Origin: a virus
Virus record (IMG/VR): IMGVR_UViG_3300012685_000001
Location: 1-64,000 of that record
DNA: 64,000 bases
Direction: 5' to 3' (one strand)
The notes beneath the pieces were generated by a model. That model searched no databases. It had not been told where the DNA came from and saw nothing but the letters and a program-made list of their open reading frames with translations. Shown here piece by piece: positions 1 through 9,227 of this stretch. Within the stretch, counting starts at the first letter, position 1, and each line of letters begins with the position of its first letter. The position numbers and the translations under genes were made by a program.

Positions 1-439
1 ACTCTTCAGTCAATCGCCACGGCTTGTCAAGGAGCTTGGCCATATTCTCAATGACCTTAACACCAACAGATCGTTCTCCACGTCCGGCACGGAGAATGTC
101 ACGAGCTGCACATGTCTGCATGGCAATATGAGTGAAGTCCTGAATCTTGAACAAAACATCACCATCAAAGAGATTCTTATAACGCTTAGGCATATTGGAA
201 CGCAGATGGGTATTATCCACAATGACATCCTTACCTGCGTCAACAGCGGCAAGGATAGCCTGATCCTGAATACTGAGCGCAATAGCCTCAGCATCCTTAC
301 TATAAGGAAGACTCAGCATCGCACGGATATCATCCATATTCACACGGACAATCTTACCGTTCGAATTCTCAACCTCTTCCTTAGCCCACATGCTCTTCCC
401 TGACGCCGGAAGCCCGTATGTCAGCGTGATCGTCTGCAC
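1..439 (-). CDS. polynucleotide 5'-kinase (partial, runs off left edge)
   Basis: P-loop kinase of the T4 Pnkp type; in that family it phosphorylates 5'-OH RNA or DNA ends as one step of tRNA repair. The N-terminus reads VQTITLTYGLPASGKS, a Walker A motif (GxxxxGKS) at residues 9-16. VNMDDIR and VDNTH follow, as in T4-type kinases (substrate acid and Walker B region). The GTG start at 439 follows AGGAGG by 5 nt and lies inside the end of the upstream membrane-protein gene. The 3' end, and any phosphatase domain, is outside the window. An RNA ligase at 43.4 kb would be its usual partner. Confidence 0.85.
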   Translation of the reverse strand, partial: MQTITLTYGLPASGKSMWAKEEVENSNGKIVRVNMDDIRAMLSLPYSKDAEAIALSIQDQAILAAVDAGKDVIVDNTHLRSNMPKRYKNLFDGDVLFKIQDFTHIAMQTCAARDILRAGRGERSVGVKVIENMAKLLDKPWRLTEE

Positions 440-644
440 TCTTTCCTCCTTGATAAAAGTTCTTGGCATAAAGACCTGCGTACATTACACAGACCCAGAT
501 GAATCCATATTGATGAGTCATAACAGCATAGACAATCCAGAGGATCTGATATAAAAAACCTATAGCCCATCCCCATCTACTCTTTGCTGTTATATATACA
601 CCAAGGGCTCCAATCGCAGAGAGGAACCAGCTTGCTATCTCCAT
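381..644 (-). CDS. small membrane protein
   Basis: An 87-residue protein with about three hydrophobic segments (residues 5-20, 27-41 and 45-60) and a charged tail, so it should sit in the inner membrane. ATG at 644 follows AGGGGAG. Its 3' end overlaps the kinase start by 59 nt, suggesting translational coupling. Function not recognised; the compact multi-helix form is common in early phage operons. Confidence 0.6.
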   Translation of the reverse strand: MEIASWFLSAIGALGVYITAKSRWGWAIGFLYQILWIVYAVMTHQYGFIWVCVMYAGLYAKNFYQGGKSADDHADIRASGVREEHVG

Positions 645-659
645 TACTCCCCTAAGATA

Positions 660-733
660 GATCCAAGAAGACCGGGGGACTCTCCGTTATACCTTGTGGT
701 TGCGGCACTACCCCCGACCCTGTTGAACTGACC
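660..733 (-). terminator. GC-rich stem-loop between early genes
   Basis: CGGGGG near 673 pairs with CCCCCG near 713 across about 40 nt. On the minus strand the hairpin is followed by GTCTTCTTGG, a weak U-tract. It separates the acidic small-protein genes from the membrane protein and kinase genes and could attenuate transcription. Confidence 0.35.
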
Positions 734-961
734 TTAGTTGTACTCACCCTCAGTTTCGTTATAGCCTTCGTCGTAACCACGTTCAAAGCCTATGTCAAAA
801 CCATCATCATAGGCTTCATCAGCAGCATACTTGAAATGCTTCTTAAGAAACTCAGCTATGGTCTCCTCAAGATTGATTGCACCATACGGATCATACGGAA
901 AAACTACACCGTAATCCTCAAGTTCAATCTTCAGTTCAGCAGCCACCTGATAAACATCCAT
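734..961 (-). CDS. hypothetical acidic protein
   Basis: A 75-residue protein, strongly acidic, with a Gly/Tyr/Glu/Asp-rich C-terminus. Starts with ATG at 961, overlapping the upstream stop in ATGA. A GGAG lies about 12 nt upstream. No family recognised; part of the left-end operon of small genes. Confidence 0.6.
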   Translation of the reverse strand: MDVYQVAAELKIELEDYGVVFPYDPYGAINLEETIAEFLKKHFKYAADEAYDDGFDIGFERGYDEGYNETEGEYN

Positions 962-1197
962 CAGAACTCTTTCTCCTCGTTGTATTTAACAGCACACTTG
1001 TCCAGCACATCCATTACAGTGTCCATCTCAGTTTCGAAATCACCATAACGATCAGCCATGGTTTCCCATGCTTCCTTCAGTTCATCCGGAACATCGTAAT
1101 CATCAATGCTGCGCTCACCATAATCAAGAATTCCAGTGATACCACCCTCCCAGTCGATCTTTCCCAGAAGGTCGTAAATATTTCGTGATTCTGTCAT
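961..1197 (-). CDS. hypothetical acidic protein
   Basis: A 78-residue acidic protein of unknown function. ATG at 1197 overlaps the stop of the helicase-loader gene (ATGA), so the two are probably translationally coupled. Resembles its downstream neighbour only in being acidic. Confidence 0.6.
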   Translation of the reverse strand: MTESRNIYDLLGKIDWEGGITGILDYGERSIDDYDVPDELKEAWETMADRYGDFETEMDTVMDVLDKCAVKYNEEKEF

Positions 1198-1874
1198 ATA
1201 TTCTCAGTCTTTCGTGTATCAGGACCCACTATCACCAGCGGATCAAACGCATCATGTCGGAAACTGTCAAATGATTCACCATAAACCTCAGGAATTCTCG
1301 ACAGACTTACATTGGTAGTAGCGATAGTAGGCAACGCTCCCTCATACCGTACACGAAGAAGCTCATGAAGAGAAGACTCGGTAAAACCTGAAGCTGTACG
1401 GTGTTCCTGACCAATGTCATCCAAACACAGGAGATGAGCTTGTTCCACTTTACGCAGAACAGCCTTTGCTTTTACCTTGTTATCAGTATCTTCCTTCTCA
1501 AAAGTATCAGTAAGAGCCTTCTTCCAGTCGGAGAAACGAATATAATAAACCTTCCCTGCTGGATTCAGGTATTGAACTTCCGTCAGAAGAGTTGCCGCCA
1601 GAGTGGACTTGCGAGTACCATTACGGCCAACAAGAAGCAACCCCCGACCAATATTGTTTCGATTATCCGGGAATGTTCCTGCCTTTGCTCGTCTAGTCGA
1701 TATATAATGCTCTTCAAAATTCTCAACGAATTCCTGCGCCTTCTTCAGTGCGTGAATACCCGATGCGTGAACATGTTCGTAGTCCTTGAGAAGAAGCCCC
1801 CGAAACTTTACCGGAATGTTGGATACTTCCCACTGGCTCGCCCAATAACTAGGTGGAATCTTACCTATTGCCAT
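1194..1874 (-). CDS. DnaC-like helicase loader (AAA+ ATPase)
   Basis: DnaC/IstB-type AAA+ ATPase; this family loads the replicative helicase. GLLLVGRNGTRKST is the Walker A region and LLCLDDIGQE the Walker B. ATTNVS fits sensor 1, and an Arg-rich region follows. The residue before the Walker A lysine is Arg (CGC) where Gly is nearly invariant. I chose ATG at 1874, which follows AGGAGTGGG, over an in-frame TTG at 1898 without a good ribosome site. It overlaps the upstream gene by 14 nt. Confidence 0.8.
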   Translation of the reverse strand: MAIGKIPPSYWASQWEVSNIPVKFRGLLLKDYEHVHASGIHALKKAQEFVENFEEHYISTRRAKAGTFPDNRNNIGRGLLLVGRNGTRKSTLAATLLTEVQYLNPAGKVYYIRFSDWKKALTDTFEKEDTDNKVKAKAVLRKVEQAHLLCLDDIGQEHRTASGFTESSLHELLRVRYEGALPTIATTNVSLSRIPEVYGESFDSFRHDAFDPLVIVGPDTRKTENI

Positions 1875-2247
1875 GTGTCTTTTCCCACTCCTCTTCAATG
1901 AGATCCCACTCGCTCTTCACAGTTGCTGGATTCAATCTAGCACTGATCTGTTCAGCATGTGAGAGAAAATCTGACCATCCCGGAGTCTTCCCTCTCAGAG
2001 AAGAATCTTTCATGTACAGATCTATCATGGTTCTGACTGTAGCAGAATCTGTATGGGATTTCCACTTGGCAAACTGTGCAGACAGAGCTTGAATATTTAC
2101 CATACCAAAACCTGAGTGCCAGGAAGCGCCTATGAATTTGTTCTGAAAATACTTGGCCAGTTCAACTGAGTTATAAGACGACTTAGTGGGAATCTCCTCT
2201 TCCTTTGAAGACCCCCACAGATCGTCCCAGAATTCCTGAGAACTCAA
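1861..2247 (-). CDS. hypothetical protein upstream of helicase loader
   Basis: A 128-residue protein, Trp-rich and mixed charge. TTG start at 2247 with AGGAG 6-8 nt upstream. The position directly before a DnaC-like loader is where phages often keep a primosome or replication-initiation partner, but no domain is recognisable, so that role is only a guess. Confidence 0.6.
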   Translation of the reverse strand: MSSQEFWDDLWGSSKEEEIPTKSSYNSVELAKYFQNKFIGASWHSGFGMVNIQALSAQFAKWKSHTDSATVRTMIDLYMKDSSLRGKTPGWSDFLSHAEQISARLNPATVKSEWDLIEEEWEKTHGNR

Positions 2248-2248
2248 A

Positions 2249-2518
2249 TTATTCTCCTAGCGAATGAACATGACGTACCTTAATGGCTACATCAGTAGGA
2301 ACATCATTCTCTACCATATGATAAAGGCCCTTACACACAAAGTCCCAATTGAGACGAGTATTCTTGGCGTCTTCACTGGTAAAAAACTCAGAAAAAGCTT
2401 CCTTGTAATCCTGTTCAGCACAGAACTTCGCATACCCGAAATCACCATAGAGTTCATTCCCTGGCCATTCCGGCCAGTCATCCATGATAACTTCGAAAAC
2501 ATAGTCAGACTTGCTCAC
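2249..2518 (-). CDS. hypothetical acidic protein
   Basis: An 89-residue protein with many aromatic and acidic residues. GTG start at 2518 with GGAG upstream; the start overlaps the end of the preceding gene by 4 nt. No family recognised. Confidence 0.55.
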   Translation of the reverse strand: MSKSDYVFEVIMDDWPEWPGNELYGDFGYAKFCAEQDYKEAFSEFFTSEDAKNTRLNWDFVCKGLYHMVENDVPTDVAIKVRHVHSLGE

Positions 2519-2829
2519 TTGTGATCTCCTTCAAGCTCTCGGAATTCATCCCACCAGGTACGTTCAGCAGGCTTGGTCTTGAATGTGTCCTTGTAAAGCA
2601 TCTCAGCAGTATTGCGAATAGCTTCCTTGGGAGGCAACTTCACCAGTTCATTGTTCTCACCACAAACATAGTCCCCTCCCATGAATTCTGCAACAGTCTT
2701 GTCCCACAGATGCTTACGCGGCTGCTTGATAGCTACATAAAAGAAAGCCCATGGGTCACTGCGCACACGGTAGTACAGATCATCGGGAAGTTCTGGTGCT
2801 CCAAGATCAAGCATCTCCTGCATAGTCAT
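2515..2829 (-). CDS. hypothetical protein
   Basis: A 104-residue protein in the replication-side operon. ATG at 2829 over the upstream stop (ATGA). Acidic and basic stretches, no motif I can assign. Confidence 0.55.
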   Translation of the reverse strand: MTMQEMLDLGAPELPDDLYYRVRSDPWAFFYVAIKQPRKHLWDKTVAEFMGGDYVCGENNELVKLPPKEAIRNTAEMLYKDTFKTKPAERTWWDEFRELEGDHK

Positions 2830-3041
2830 CAGGCATTCCCCAAATCATATCGAAGTGTACTGACTACAGCATAGGCACTGTTAATTGCATTACGCAGATT
2901 ATTGACTTCATTCTGCAAACTCTCTGCGTACTCAGTCATATCCTGACCATTAGCAGCAGAATAAAGCTTCTGATACTCCTCATCAGACAGGAAATAACCT
3001 GACTCTCCGTCAATACTCATAGGGGTATAGATAACATCCAT
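2829..3041 (-). CDS. hypothetical protein, predicted coiled coil
   Basis: A 70-residue protein whose C-terminal half (residues 35-60) has heptad-like spacing of Leu/Ile/Val. ATG at 3041 overlaps the upstream stop. Unknown function. Confidence 0.55.
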   Translation of the reverse strand: MDVIYTPMSIDGESGYFLSDEEYQKLYSAANGQDMTEYAESLQNEVNNLRNAINSAYAVVSTLRYDLGNA

Positions 3042-4015
3042 CAGTTCTCCTTAAGAATCCGGGTAAAGGTATCCATGATCTTGCCGAAAGATTCAGTGAG
3101 TTCCTTGATACCTGCGCTCAATTCAGACAGGTCATCCTTCTTGACGTAGACCATACCACGCTGCTCAATCTGTGCATGGTTCAGCATCACGTCATCCCAG
3201 ACTTCCTCTGTCTTCTTGGGAAGAATTACATTGGCAGAGAGTACAGCATCCTTAGGAAGAGGCTCACGGAAAGGATTGGGACCAGTCTTAACAAATTCCA
3301 GCCCAGCAACCTCCACAGTAGTACCTACAGGAAGGCTCTCAGCAGCCTTCTCAGGCTCTTCCACGGGCTTGGTGACCTTGGGTGTCACTGCCTTCCTGGG
3401 AGCCCGCTTACGGGGCACTGAGGGCTTTTCGTCTACAGGAGTCTCAGCCCTCTGCTTCTCCTCAAACTCCTTCTTCAGTTGAGCCTCCTTCTCAAGTTCT
3501 TTAACTGACTTATATCCCTCAAAGGAATCAATAAGTCCTTCACAGAGATTCAGAGTAGTCAACCAATCACAACTTTTGGCATCCCCAATAATCTCGAAAT
3601 CAGAAAGAGAAGAATCACCCTGTTCATAAGTACTCTTCGGGTTATAGGCCATGATGAAAGCAGTCTCATCTTCGTCATTGCACTGATCAAGGAAATTCAA
3701 TCCCCATTCCAGGGCCTCCCTTTCCCCATCCACACGGACAAAGGATTCCTCTGGCAGGGCAGAAAGCTCACGAGTCATTGGAGCATCCTTGGCCTGAATA
3801 ACCGTGAACTTGAACTGCCAAGTAGTTCCCAGCTTGATCAGATTACGGACACCTGGACCCATCTGGGAAAGCAGAGGAATAATCACATGAACTTCCCTCT
3901 CGGAATCCTCAGTGGGGAAAACCCATTCACCAAGAGACTGCTCCAAATGCGGCACAGTTACATTGCCGGAACCAGTGACCATAATGGTAAGATCCCGATC
4001 GAAATCGCGAGTCAA
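3041..4015 (-). CDS. hypothetical protein with basic linker
   Basis: A 324-residue protein. Residues 1-180 look globular (alternating strands and helices). Residues 190-235 are a Lys/Pro/Glu-rich linker containing a PRKRAPRKA basic patch. The C-terminal 80 residues are helical. The basic patch could bind nucleic acid. No family recognised; first large gene of the left operon. Confidence 0.6.
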   Translation of the reverse strand: MTRDFDRDLTIMVTGSGNVTVPHLEQSLGEWVFPTEDSEREVHVIIPLLSQMGPGVRNLIKLGTTWQFKFTVIQAKDAPMTRELSALPEESFVRVDGEREALEWGLNFLDQCNDEDETAFIMAYNPKSTYEQGDSSLSDFEIIGDAKSCDWLTTLNLCEGLIDSFEGYKSVKELEKEAQLKKEFEEKQRAETPVDEKPSVPRKRAPRKAVTPKVTKPVEEPEKAAESLPVGTTVEVAGLEFVKTGPNPFREPLPKDAVLSANVILPKKTEEVWDDVMLNHAQIEQRGMVYVKKDDLSELSAGIKELTESFGKIMDTFTRILKEN

Positions 4016-4024
4016 TTTATTCTC

Positions 4025-4294
4025 CTAAGGTGGTGGTGGAATACTTGAACGTCTTTGTGGTTTGACAGCAGTCTTGGGTACAGATAAATCTCTGTTGGTC
4101 AAAAGCTGCAACAGCATAAGTCCACCAGCCACAGCCAGAATGTTCCTGGTCTCTGTTGGGGTATGCCAACAACCATAGGCAATCAAAGGTATAACTGTCA
4201 AGTGAATCAGCCAGTCGGTTAAGAACCGTGTGATGTATCCTCTGATGAACATCCAGATCCATGCAGCCATCAGAACTGTTGTAAGAATTTCCAT
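4025..4294 (-). CDS. small membrane protein
   Basis: An 89-residue protein with hydrophobic segments around residues 1-20, 25-40 and 48-66 and a basic Pro-rich tail. ATG at 4294 is preceded by AAGGAG at 9 nt, so I prefer it to the upstream alternative. First gene of the left operon. Confidence 0.6.
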   Translation of the reverse strand: MEILTTVLMAAWIWMFIRGYITRFLTDWLIHLTVIPLIAYGCWHTPTETRNILAVAGGLMLLQLLTNRDLSVPKTAVKPQRRSSIPPPP

Positions 4295-4337
4295 ACGCTC
4301 TCCTTGGTAGGGCATCAGAGTACCAGACGATCAAAGC

Positions 4338-4366
4338 TTGACAGGTACCACGATTCTCCGTATACT
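4338..4366 (+). promoter_or_regulatory. consensus sigma70-type promoter facing right
   Basis: TTGACA at 4338-4343, a 17-nt spacer and TATACT at 4361-4366. This is close to a perfect vegetative promoter, but it points against all neighbouring genes. A transcript starting near 4373 would meet the hairpin at 4407 after about 35 nt. Confidence 0.6.
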
Positions 4367-4405
4367 TTTCTTTATAATCTTTTAAATATAAGTACTTATA
4401 TAAAT

Positions 4406-4442
4406 AAAAAGAGAGATATAGATTATCTATATCTCTCTTTTA
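4406..4442. terminator. bidirectional terminator after tail-fibre operon
   Basis: A near-perfect inverted repeat: AAAAGAGAGATATAGAT and its complement, one central base, A-run on one side and T-run on the other. It works for minus-strand transcripts leaving the tail genes and for the plus-strand transcript from the promoter at 4338. Confidence 0.8.
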
Positions 4443-4454
4443 TGTTTTTAAATA

Positions 4455-6842
4455 TTAAGTTATAGGTTGAGCAAATTTAAGATTATAAGATTCACCTATA
4501 GGAGTTACTAAAGATAAAGCCCTATTAAGTCTAAGAAATTTATTATTATAATCCTTATAGAAATAAGAACGGGAAAGATTAGCTGTTCCACCTGATTCCC
4601 ATTTATAATCAGCAGAAGCAAAACCGCCGTCAAAGTAACCTTGATAATTAGTTGCTTCTTCCACCATCAGAGAATCTACCCAGAAAGAAAATGGAGCATG
4701 AGCTAAGTCAGGAAATTTCACATAGAAATACATGTAGTATTCAGTAAGCCCATTAGGAGGAACAGTATAAGTGGTCTGAATTCTCGTCCAGTTACCATCT
4801 ATATTTTCTGGATCGGTTATTTTTGTAGTGTTGGTACTTATAGCATCAAGACCAAGAACATTACTGTCCTTGAAGTCCATATAAACATCTGGACAGTTGG
4901 TTCCCTGTCTTATCCAAGCGGTAATAGTATAAGTATGTCCTATCTTCAATCCTTGGATAATAGGAATTCTTCCTGATGCTCCAAAATTAGCAGTAGTAGA
5001 AACTCCTACTCTTGCATTACTTCCTCCAGTAAAGGTTCCACTGAGAGCTGCAAAATCCACACGCATTGAACCTGCGGATTTGTATCCAACAGTATTGTCC
5101 CAAGCCATTGTTGCCGGATTAGGAGAACCTGATGTACCAATGGTTCCCACGAACCACTCAGACGTCCCTGTATTGAACCCTGAATTCAATACGTAGTTAA
5201 CTCTGTCAGCTTTCACGTTTACCTGAGCTGTTCTGGGATCAGAATAATCTGCTGGTGCTTCCGAGATAGAAAGAGAAGCCCCAGTAATAGTGTGATTACT
5301 CATATAGGTCGTCTCTACAATTCCGGAGGAAACATTTACAACAGGAACCACAGCAGCCCATACAGCGGTATTAGGAACAGACGTAGCCAGTACAGTTCCT
5401 GGTTGCCATACTCCGCCACCAGGATGTGTATTCTTATTTGTAATAGTTGCCTGGTTATATGTAGTAGCACTAAGAATTACATAATTGGCATCAAAGAATA
5501 CAAGACTGGCAAACCATGTTGTACTAGCTCTGGCAGTAGACAGGTAAACAACTCCAAAGAGACTTTCTGCAACCCCACCACTTTGCTGTACAGGTATTAA
5601 TGCTCCTGACTGAGGTAAAGGAAGATAAGCCAGAGTTCCATCCCCAATAGTTGCTGGAGAAGTATTGCTTATCATCTTTCCAGAATATTGACCTGTAAGA
5701 GGATGTTCAGTACTTCTCATTACACTGCTGAGTGTTCCTCTCCCCGGACTATAAGCACAAAGTGTGTCATAAATGCTGGCATCAAGAGAAAGACGATTAT
5801 TCAGGCCAGGAGTTTTTTCTATCTGAAAATTAGTACTCGCGGCGCTGACATTGCTGGCACTGAGACCAATACTATGTTCGAATGAAGCATATGCCGCAGG
5901 TTGCCAATAACTACCATCACGATAAGGAGCAGGATAAGTACTAGGATTAAATACTCTGGTCCATGTCGCCTGAGTAAGAGGATTAGCTGCTGATAAATTA
6001 GTAGCAACCCCAGGCTTCCATGAAGTAAACATTTGAGGATCAATAGTTCTCAAAGTTGTATAGACAAAATCTGTAAGGCCTCCATCAGGAATTCCCAGAG
6101 TTGCAGTAAAGGATGATTTAAGATTTCCTGTACCGTTTACTCGGCCTGACAGTTCATTTGGATTAGTAACAACGGCATTACCAGCTACAGCACTGATACC
6201 GTTCGCACTACCTGTAAGAATCAGACCGTTATTAGATGTATTGACACTGGAAATATAGGAACGAATACCTGAACTTTCCAGTCCTGTGAAACCTGAAAAG
6301 AATGTCACTGTTACAGAAGAAGCATCCCATAAATAAGGAACACTCCCCTGCTGGGTCCAGGTAATACCATTGGGTGAAGTATCGAAGAATAAAGTCACAC
6401 TGTTCTGATTACGGATACGCCAATAAGCATGGGCTGTTGGATCATATGTAGGCATCTGAGCAATAGTGACATTAGAATTGTCAGACACGTAGGCATTGAA
6501 CTGACCATTGGGTCCATAAGACATTTCTACATAGTTATGAAGATTGTCCTTAATAAGGATTCCAGTCTGTATCCCTGATGTAGATACAGGAGGAGTTATC
6601 TTCGCAAAGAAATAACTGTTCTCCAGATCATAAGAAGAAGCTCCTACATAACTGGGAGAATCTGACGCTTCTGCATAGGACATTAACTGAACAACATCAA
6701 AACCATAACTACCACTATTAGTAGTCCACTGAGGATTAAGAAGTCTGTCAGTTCCCCCAAATCCTCCATCACCGAAACCGAAGAAACCGAAGTCGTCTCT
6801 AAGAAAGACGTCACCTATTGAACTTGTTTTTGGAAGTGACAT
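4455..6842 (-). CDS. tail fibre / receptor-binding protein with lectin-like domains
   Basis: A 795-residue protein. Residues 1-200 resemble a concanavalin/LamG-type beta-sandwich (FFAKITPP, WRIRNQNSV, GLESSGIRSY). Residues about 545-745 look like a carbohydrate-binding jelly roll (NYVLNSGFNTGTSEW, YTITAWIRQG, WVDSLMVEE). This pattern fits a distal adhesin that binds cell-surface glycan. Last gene of the late tail operon, one base from its neighbour and followed by a strong terminator. Specificity cannot be told from sequence. Confidence 0.65.
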   Translation of the reverse strand: MSLPKTSSIGDVFLRDDFGFFGFGDGGFGGTDRLLNPQWTTNSGSYGFDVVQLMSYAEASDSPSYVGASSYDLENSYFFAKITPPVSTSGIQTGILIKDNLHNYVEMSYGPNGQFNAYVSDNSNVTIAQMPTYDPTAHAYWRIRNQNSVTLFFDTSPNGITWTQQGSVPYLWDASSVTVTFFSGFTGLESSGIRSYISSVNTSNNGLILTGSANGISAVAGNAVVTNPNELSGRVNGTGNLKSSFTATLGIPDGGLTDFVYTTLRTIDPQMFTSWKPGVATNLSAANPLTQATWTRVFNPSTYPAPYRDGSYWQPAAYASFEHSIGLSASNVSAASTNFQIEKTPGLNNRLSLDASIYDTLCAYSPGRGTLSSVMRSTEHPLTGQYSGKMISNTSPATIGDGTLAYLPLPQSGALIPVQQSGGVAESLFGVVYLSTARASTTWFASLVFFDANYVILSATTYNQATITNKNTHPGGGVWQPGTVLATSVPNTAVWAAVVPVVNVSSGIVETTYMSNHTITGASLSISEAPADYSDPRTAQVNVKADRVNYVLNSGFNTGTSEWFVGTIGTSGSPNPATMAWDNTVGYKSAGSMRVDFAALSGTFTGGSNARVGVSTTANFGASGRIPIIQGLKIGHTYTITAWIRQGTNCPDVYMDFKDSNVLGLDAISTNTTKITDPENIDGNWTRIQTTYTVPPNGLTEYYMYFYVKFPDLAHAPFSFWVDSLMVEEATNYQGYFDGGFASADYKWESGGTANLSRSYFYKDYNNKFLRLNRALSLVTPIGESYNLKFAQPIT

Positions 6843-9212
6843 TTATAGTGCTCCAGTTGCTGAATACTTTTGAATAAGACCAACCTTACCAACTACTGTA
6901 GGACCATTTACATTCAAAGCAAGAGTAGCCAAAGTTCCTGCCCCATCCCTGGCATATTTGTAAACAGTAGTTGAAGTTGTATTGATATCAATTATCATAC
7001 GGTCTCCATCAGAAAGTCTGGTCCATGTAGCTACTACAGATTCAACTCCAGCCACTACTTTGAACAGTGTCTTTCTTGTGGCATACCAGAAATTGGAAGC
7101 ATCCACAAAGGCAAAGATTATTCCGTGTGTCTTTGTTGTTACGTCTGTATAGTCAGTAGCAAAAGTCACGCCAACTCTTCCAGCAGTCGGAGCAGAAGCA
7201 GGAGATAGCAAACTGTATATATAAGTAGTAGTGCTTGCTAGCGTCTGATCCACAGAAGCCATACCATAATTTGTTTTCCATAAATTTGCTGTTGCTGGGG
7301 TACTGGCCCAAGTACTTGTACTCAATCTTCCTTGTGTCACACAGTTGATAAGATTTGCTTCTGTTGTGCCCTGTAGATCTGAATAGTCGATAATAAAGTT
7401 TGCCAGGACTCCTACTGTTCCACGATTATACACAGAATAGTTGGCAGCAAAGTTATTGACAAGATTTCCTTGCTTGTCATAAAAATAAAAAGCATCAGTA
7501 GCTGTGGCACTGGTAGATGCAGCAATCATTGCGGTATATGAAGATTGCACAAGAGATTCCTGTGCTGGAGCAATGAATGTCCATGAACCATTTGAGTAAT
7601 AACTACCTGTAGGCAGACTATTCTTATTGTCTTGTGCTGCACGATAGACTCTGCCGAAATATTCTACATAATCATCTTGTACATAACTTACTGTGGCACT
7701 CCAAACAGGAAATTGCTCTATAGGATTTCCATCAAGAACAGTATTAGGTGTATCAGATGTTGTGTAATAAACAGGCATCCAAAAACTGTTATCCAGATTA
7801 GGGGCTACTGCACCATGAGGCTTTGCTGGTCCTGATGGTTTTAAAGCTTTGTAGTAGTAACCATCAGTGAAAAGAACAAAATTGTCTATCTCATAATTTA
7901 CTACAGCTGAATAACTAGGAGTAAATAATGTAGCCAGACTCAGTATGTTATATGTACCTGTAACTGTCTGATTGGAAACAATGGCATTCCAGTTATTGAT
8001 TGCCGTATCTGTAGGATGCGGAAGACTAGTCATTACACCAAGAATAGATCCACTGGTCACCACATTTGTATGCCAGGACCACGTTGAATACTGATTAGTA
8101 CGAGGATTCTTATTGACTGTAGTATCAAGTACTTGACTTTGTACCTGCCACCACGTGTTATTTGTATTGGTTCCTGTAGGAGCTTGCGCTTGTCCTACAG
8201 ACTGAACAAGATTCTTGTAATTGTAACCATTATATTGAATAAGATTATTTACAAAATAGGTGGTATTCGAACTCCATAAATCATAACTAGGATGATAGAA
8301 AGAAGTCTGATCAGCTGTGTTCATTACATTGGGACCATAGGTAATATCAGAATCCCAGCCACTCAGTTCAGCAATCAGATTATGAATGCTCTGAGTTTCT
8401 CCCTTAATACGATAATTTACAGCCGCGTTCTTTACACGCTGTCTTCTTTGTTGTGGTGTAGAAAGATAATCAGTATTGATTCCTAGTTGCTGTCCCAGAA
8501 TATCCAGAGAAGTAGCAGAAACTGTATCTACATTATTCAGATTCAAATACGAATCATATTGAGCCTTAAGAATATCAAGACCAAATCCAAAAAGAGATTC
8601 ATAATGATAAAGAGAAAGATTATCAATAGTTGTATTGGAGAACGTATCTGACGTATTTGTCTTGTAAGGCTGTGGAGTTCTGTCATAGAGTCTCTGGGTA
8701 TATCCTTGATCTCCGAGCGCCAGAGAGGCAGCAAAGCCTGCTGGATACCATGTAGGAACATAGTCTGAAGGAGACCAGAAGGCGGAACCAGCAGCAGGAA
8801 TATGGTTGGTATTACCATTCTGGATACTTGTCCAGTAGAAACCATTGTAAAGAACCTGTTGGTTCAGAACATACGTAGATGCGGAGTTCCATGTAGGTGC
8901 TTCAATAGAAATAAACATGGAATAGTAATAAATTGTTCCGGCATCAAGTCCTGGATCATCATAGGTTCTTATGATAGTTCCAGGATAAATTGTTGTAAGT
9001 ACTATTCCATCTTCAGGTCTGTTGGGATATCCATAAGTACTTCTTACCAACTCCATCAATTTCCACGAAGTAGTATTAGGAGAAGCCCAGGAAAGTACGA
9101 TATCTCCATAAGCTGATTGCTTGGCAGTAAAAGGTGCAATGCTGTAATCAGCAGGCTGTGAGTATCCGTAGGTTGCTAAACCATAGATATCAACACCGTA
9201 TCCTTGGCTCAT
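6843..9212 (-). CDS. tail protein: P2 gpI-like domain with chitin-binding-type repeats
   Basis: A 789-residue protein. N-terminal fibronectin-III-like segment (about 20-100). Residues about 190-300 match the tail protein I/baseplate type (SLDILGQQLG, QRRQRVKNA, GETQSIHNLI), linking baseplate to fibres. Four segments share a CBM5/12-like pattern, W.....Y..N..V.Y.G..Y....N...P......W: near residues 105-150, 318-360, 440-490 and 510-555. They suggest binding to polysaccharide, perhaps peptidoglycan or chitin. The domain mix is unusual and may serve as an adsorption hub. Confidence 0.65.
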   Translation of the reverse strand: MSQGYGVDIYGLATYGYSQPADYSIAPFTAKQSAYGDIVLSWASPNTTSWKLMELVRSTYGYPNRPEDGIVLTTIYPGTIIRTYDDPGLDAGTIYYYSMFISIEAPTWNSASTYVLNQQVLYNGFYWTSIQNGNTNHIPAAGSAFWSPSDYVPTWYPAGFAASLALGDQGYTQRLYDRTPQPYKTNTSDTFSNTTIDNLSLYHYESLFGFGLDILKAQYDSYLNLNNVDTVSATSLDILGQQLGINTDYLSTPQQRRQRVKNAAVNYRIKGETQSIHNLIAELSGWDSDITYGPNVMNTADQTSFYHPSYDLWSSNTTYFVNNLIQYNGYNYKNLVQSVGQAQAPTGTNTNNTWWQVQSQVLDTTVNKNPRTNQYSTWSWHTNVVTSGSILGVMTSLPHPTDTAINNWNAIVSNQTVTGTYNILSLATLFTPSYSAVVNYEIDNFVLFTDGYYYKALKPSGPAKPHGAVAPNLDNSFWMPVYYTTSDTPNTVLDGNPIEQFPVWSATVSYVQDDYVEYFGRVYRAAQDNKNSLPTGSYYSNGSWTFIAPAQESLVQSSYTAMIAASTSATATDAFYFYDKQGNLVNNFAANYSVYNRGTVGVLANFIIDYSDLQGTTEANLINCVTQGRLSTSTWASTPATANLWKTNYGMASVDQTLASTTTYIYSLLSPASAPTAGRVGVTFATDYTDVTTKTHGIIFAFVDASNFWYATRKTLFKVVAGVESVVATWTRLSDGDRMIIDINTTSTTVYKYARDGAGTLATLALNVNGPTVVGKVGLIQKYSATGAL

Positions 9213-9227
9213 TTAAACTCCTTGTTG

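Noticed and set aside
4017-4334. 105-codon minus-strand frame
   Set aside because: Other frame of the small membrane protein at 4025-4294, which has the better ribosome site.
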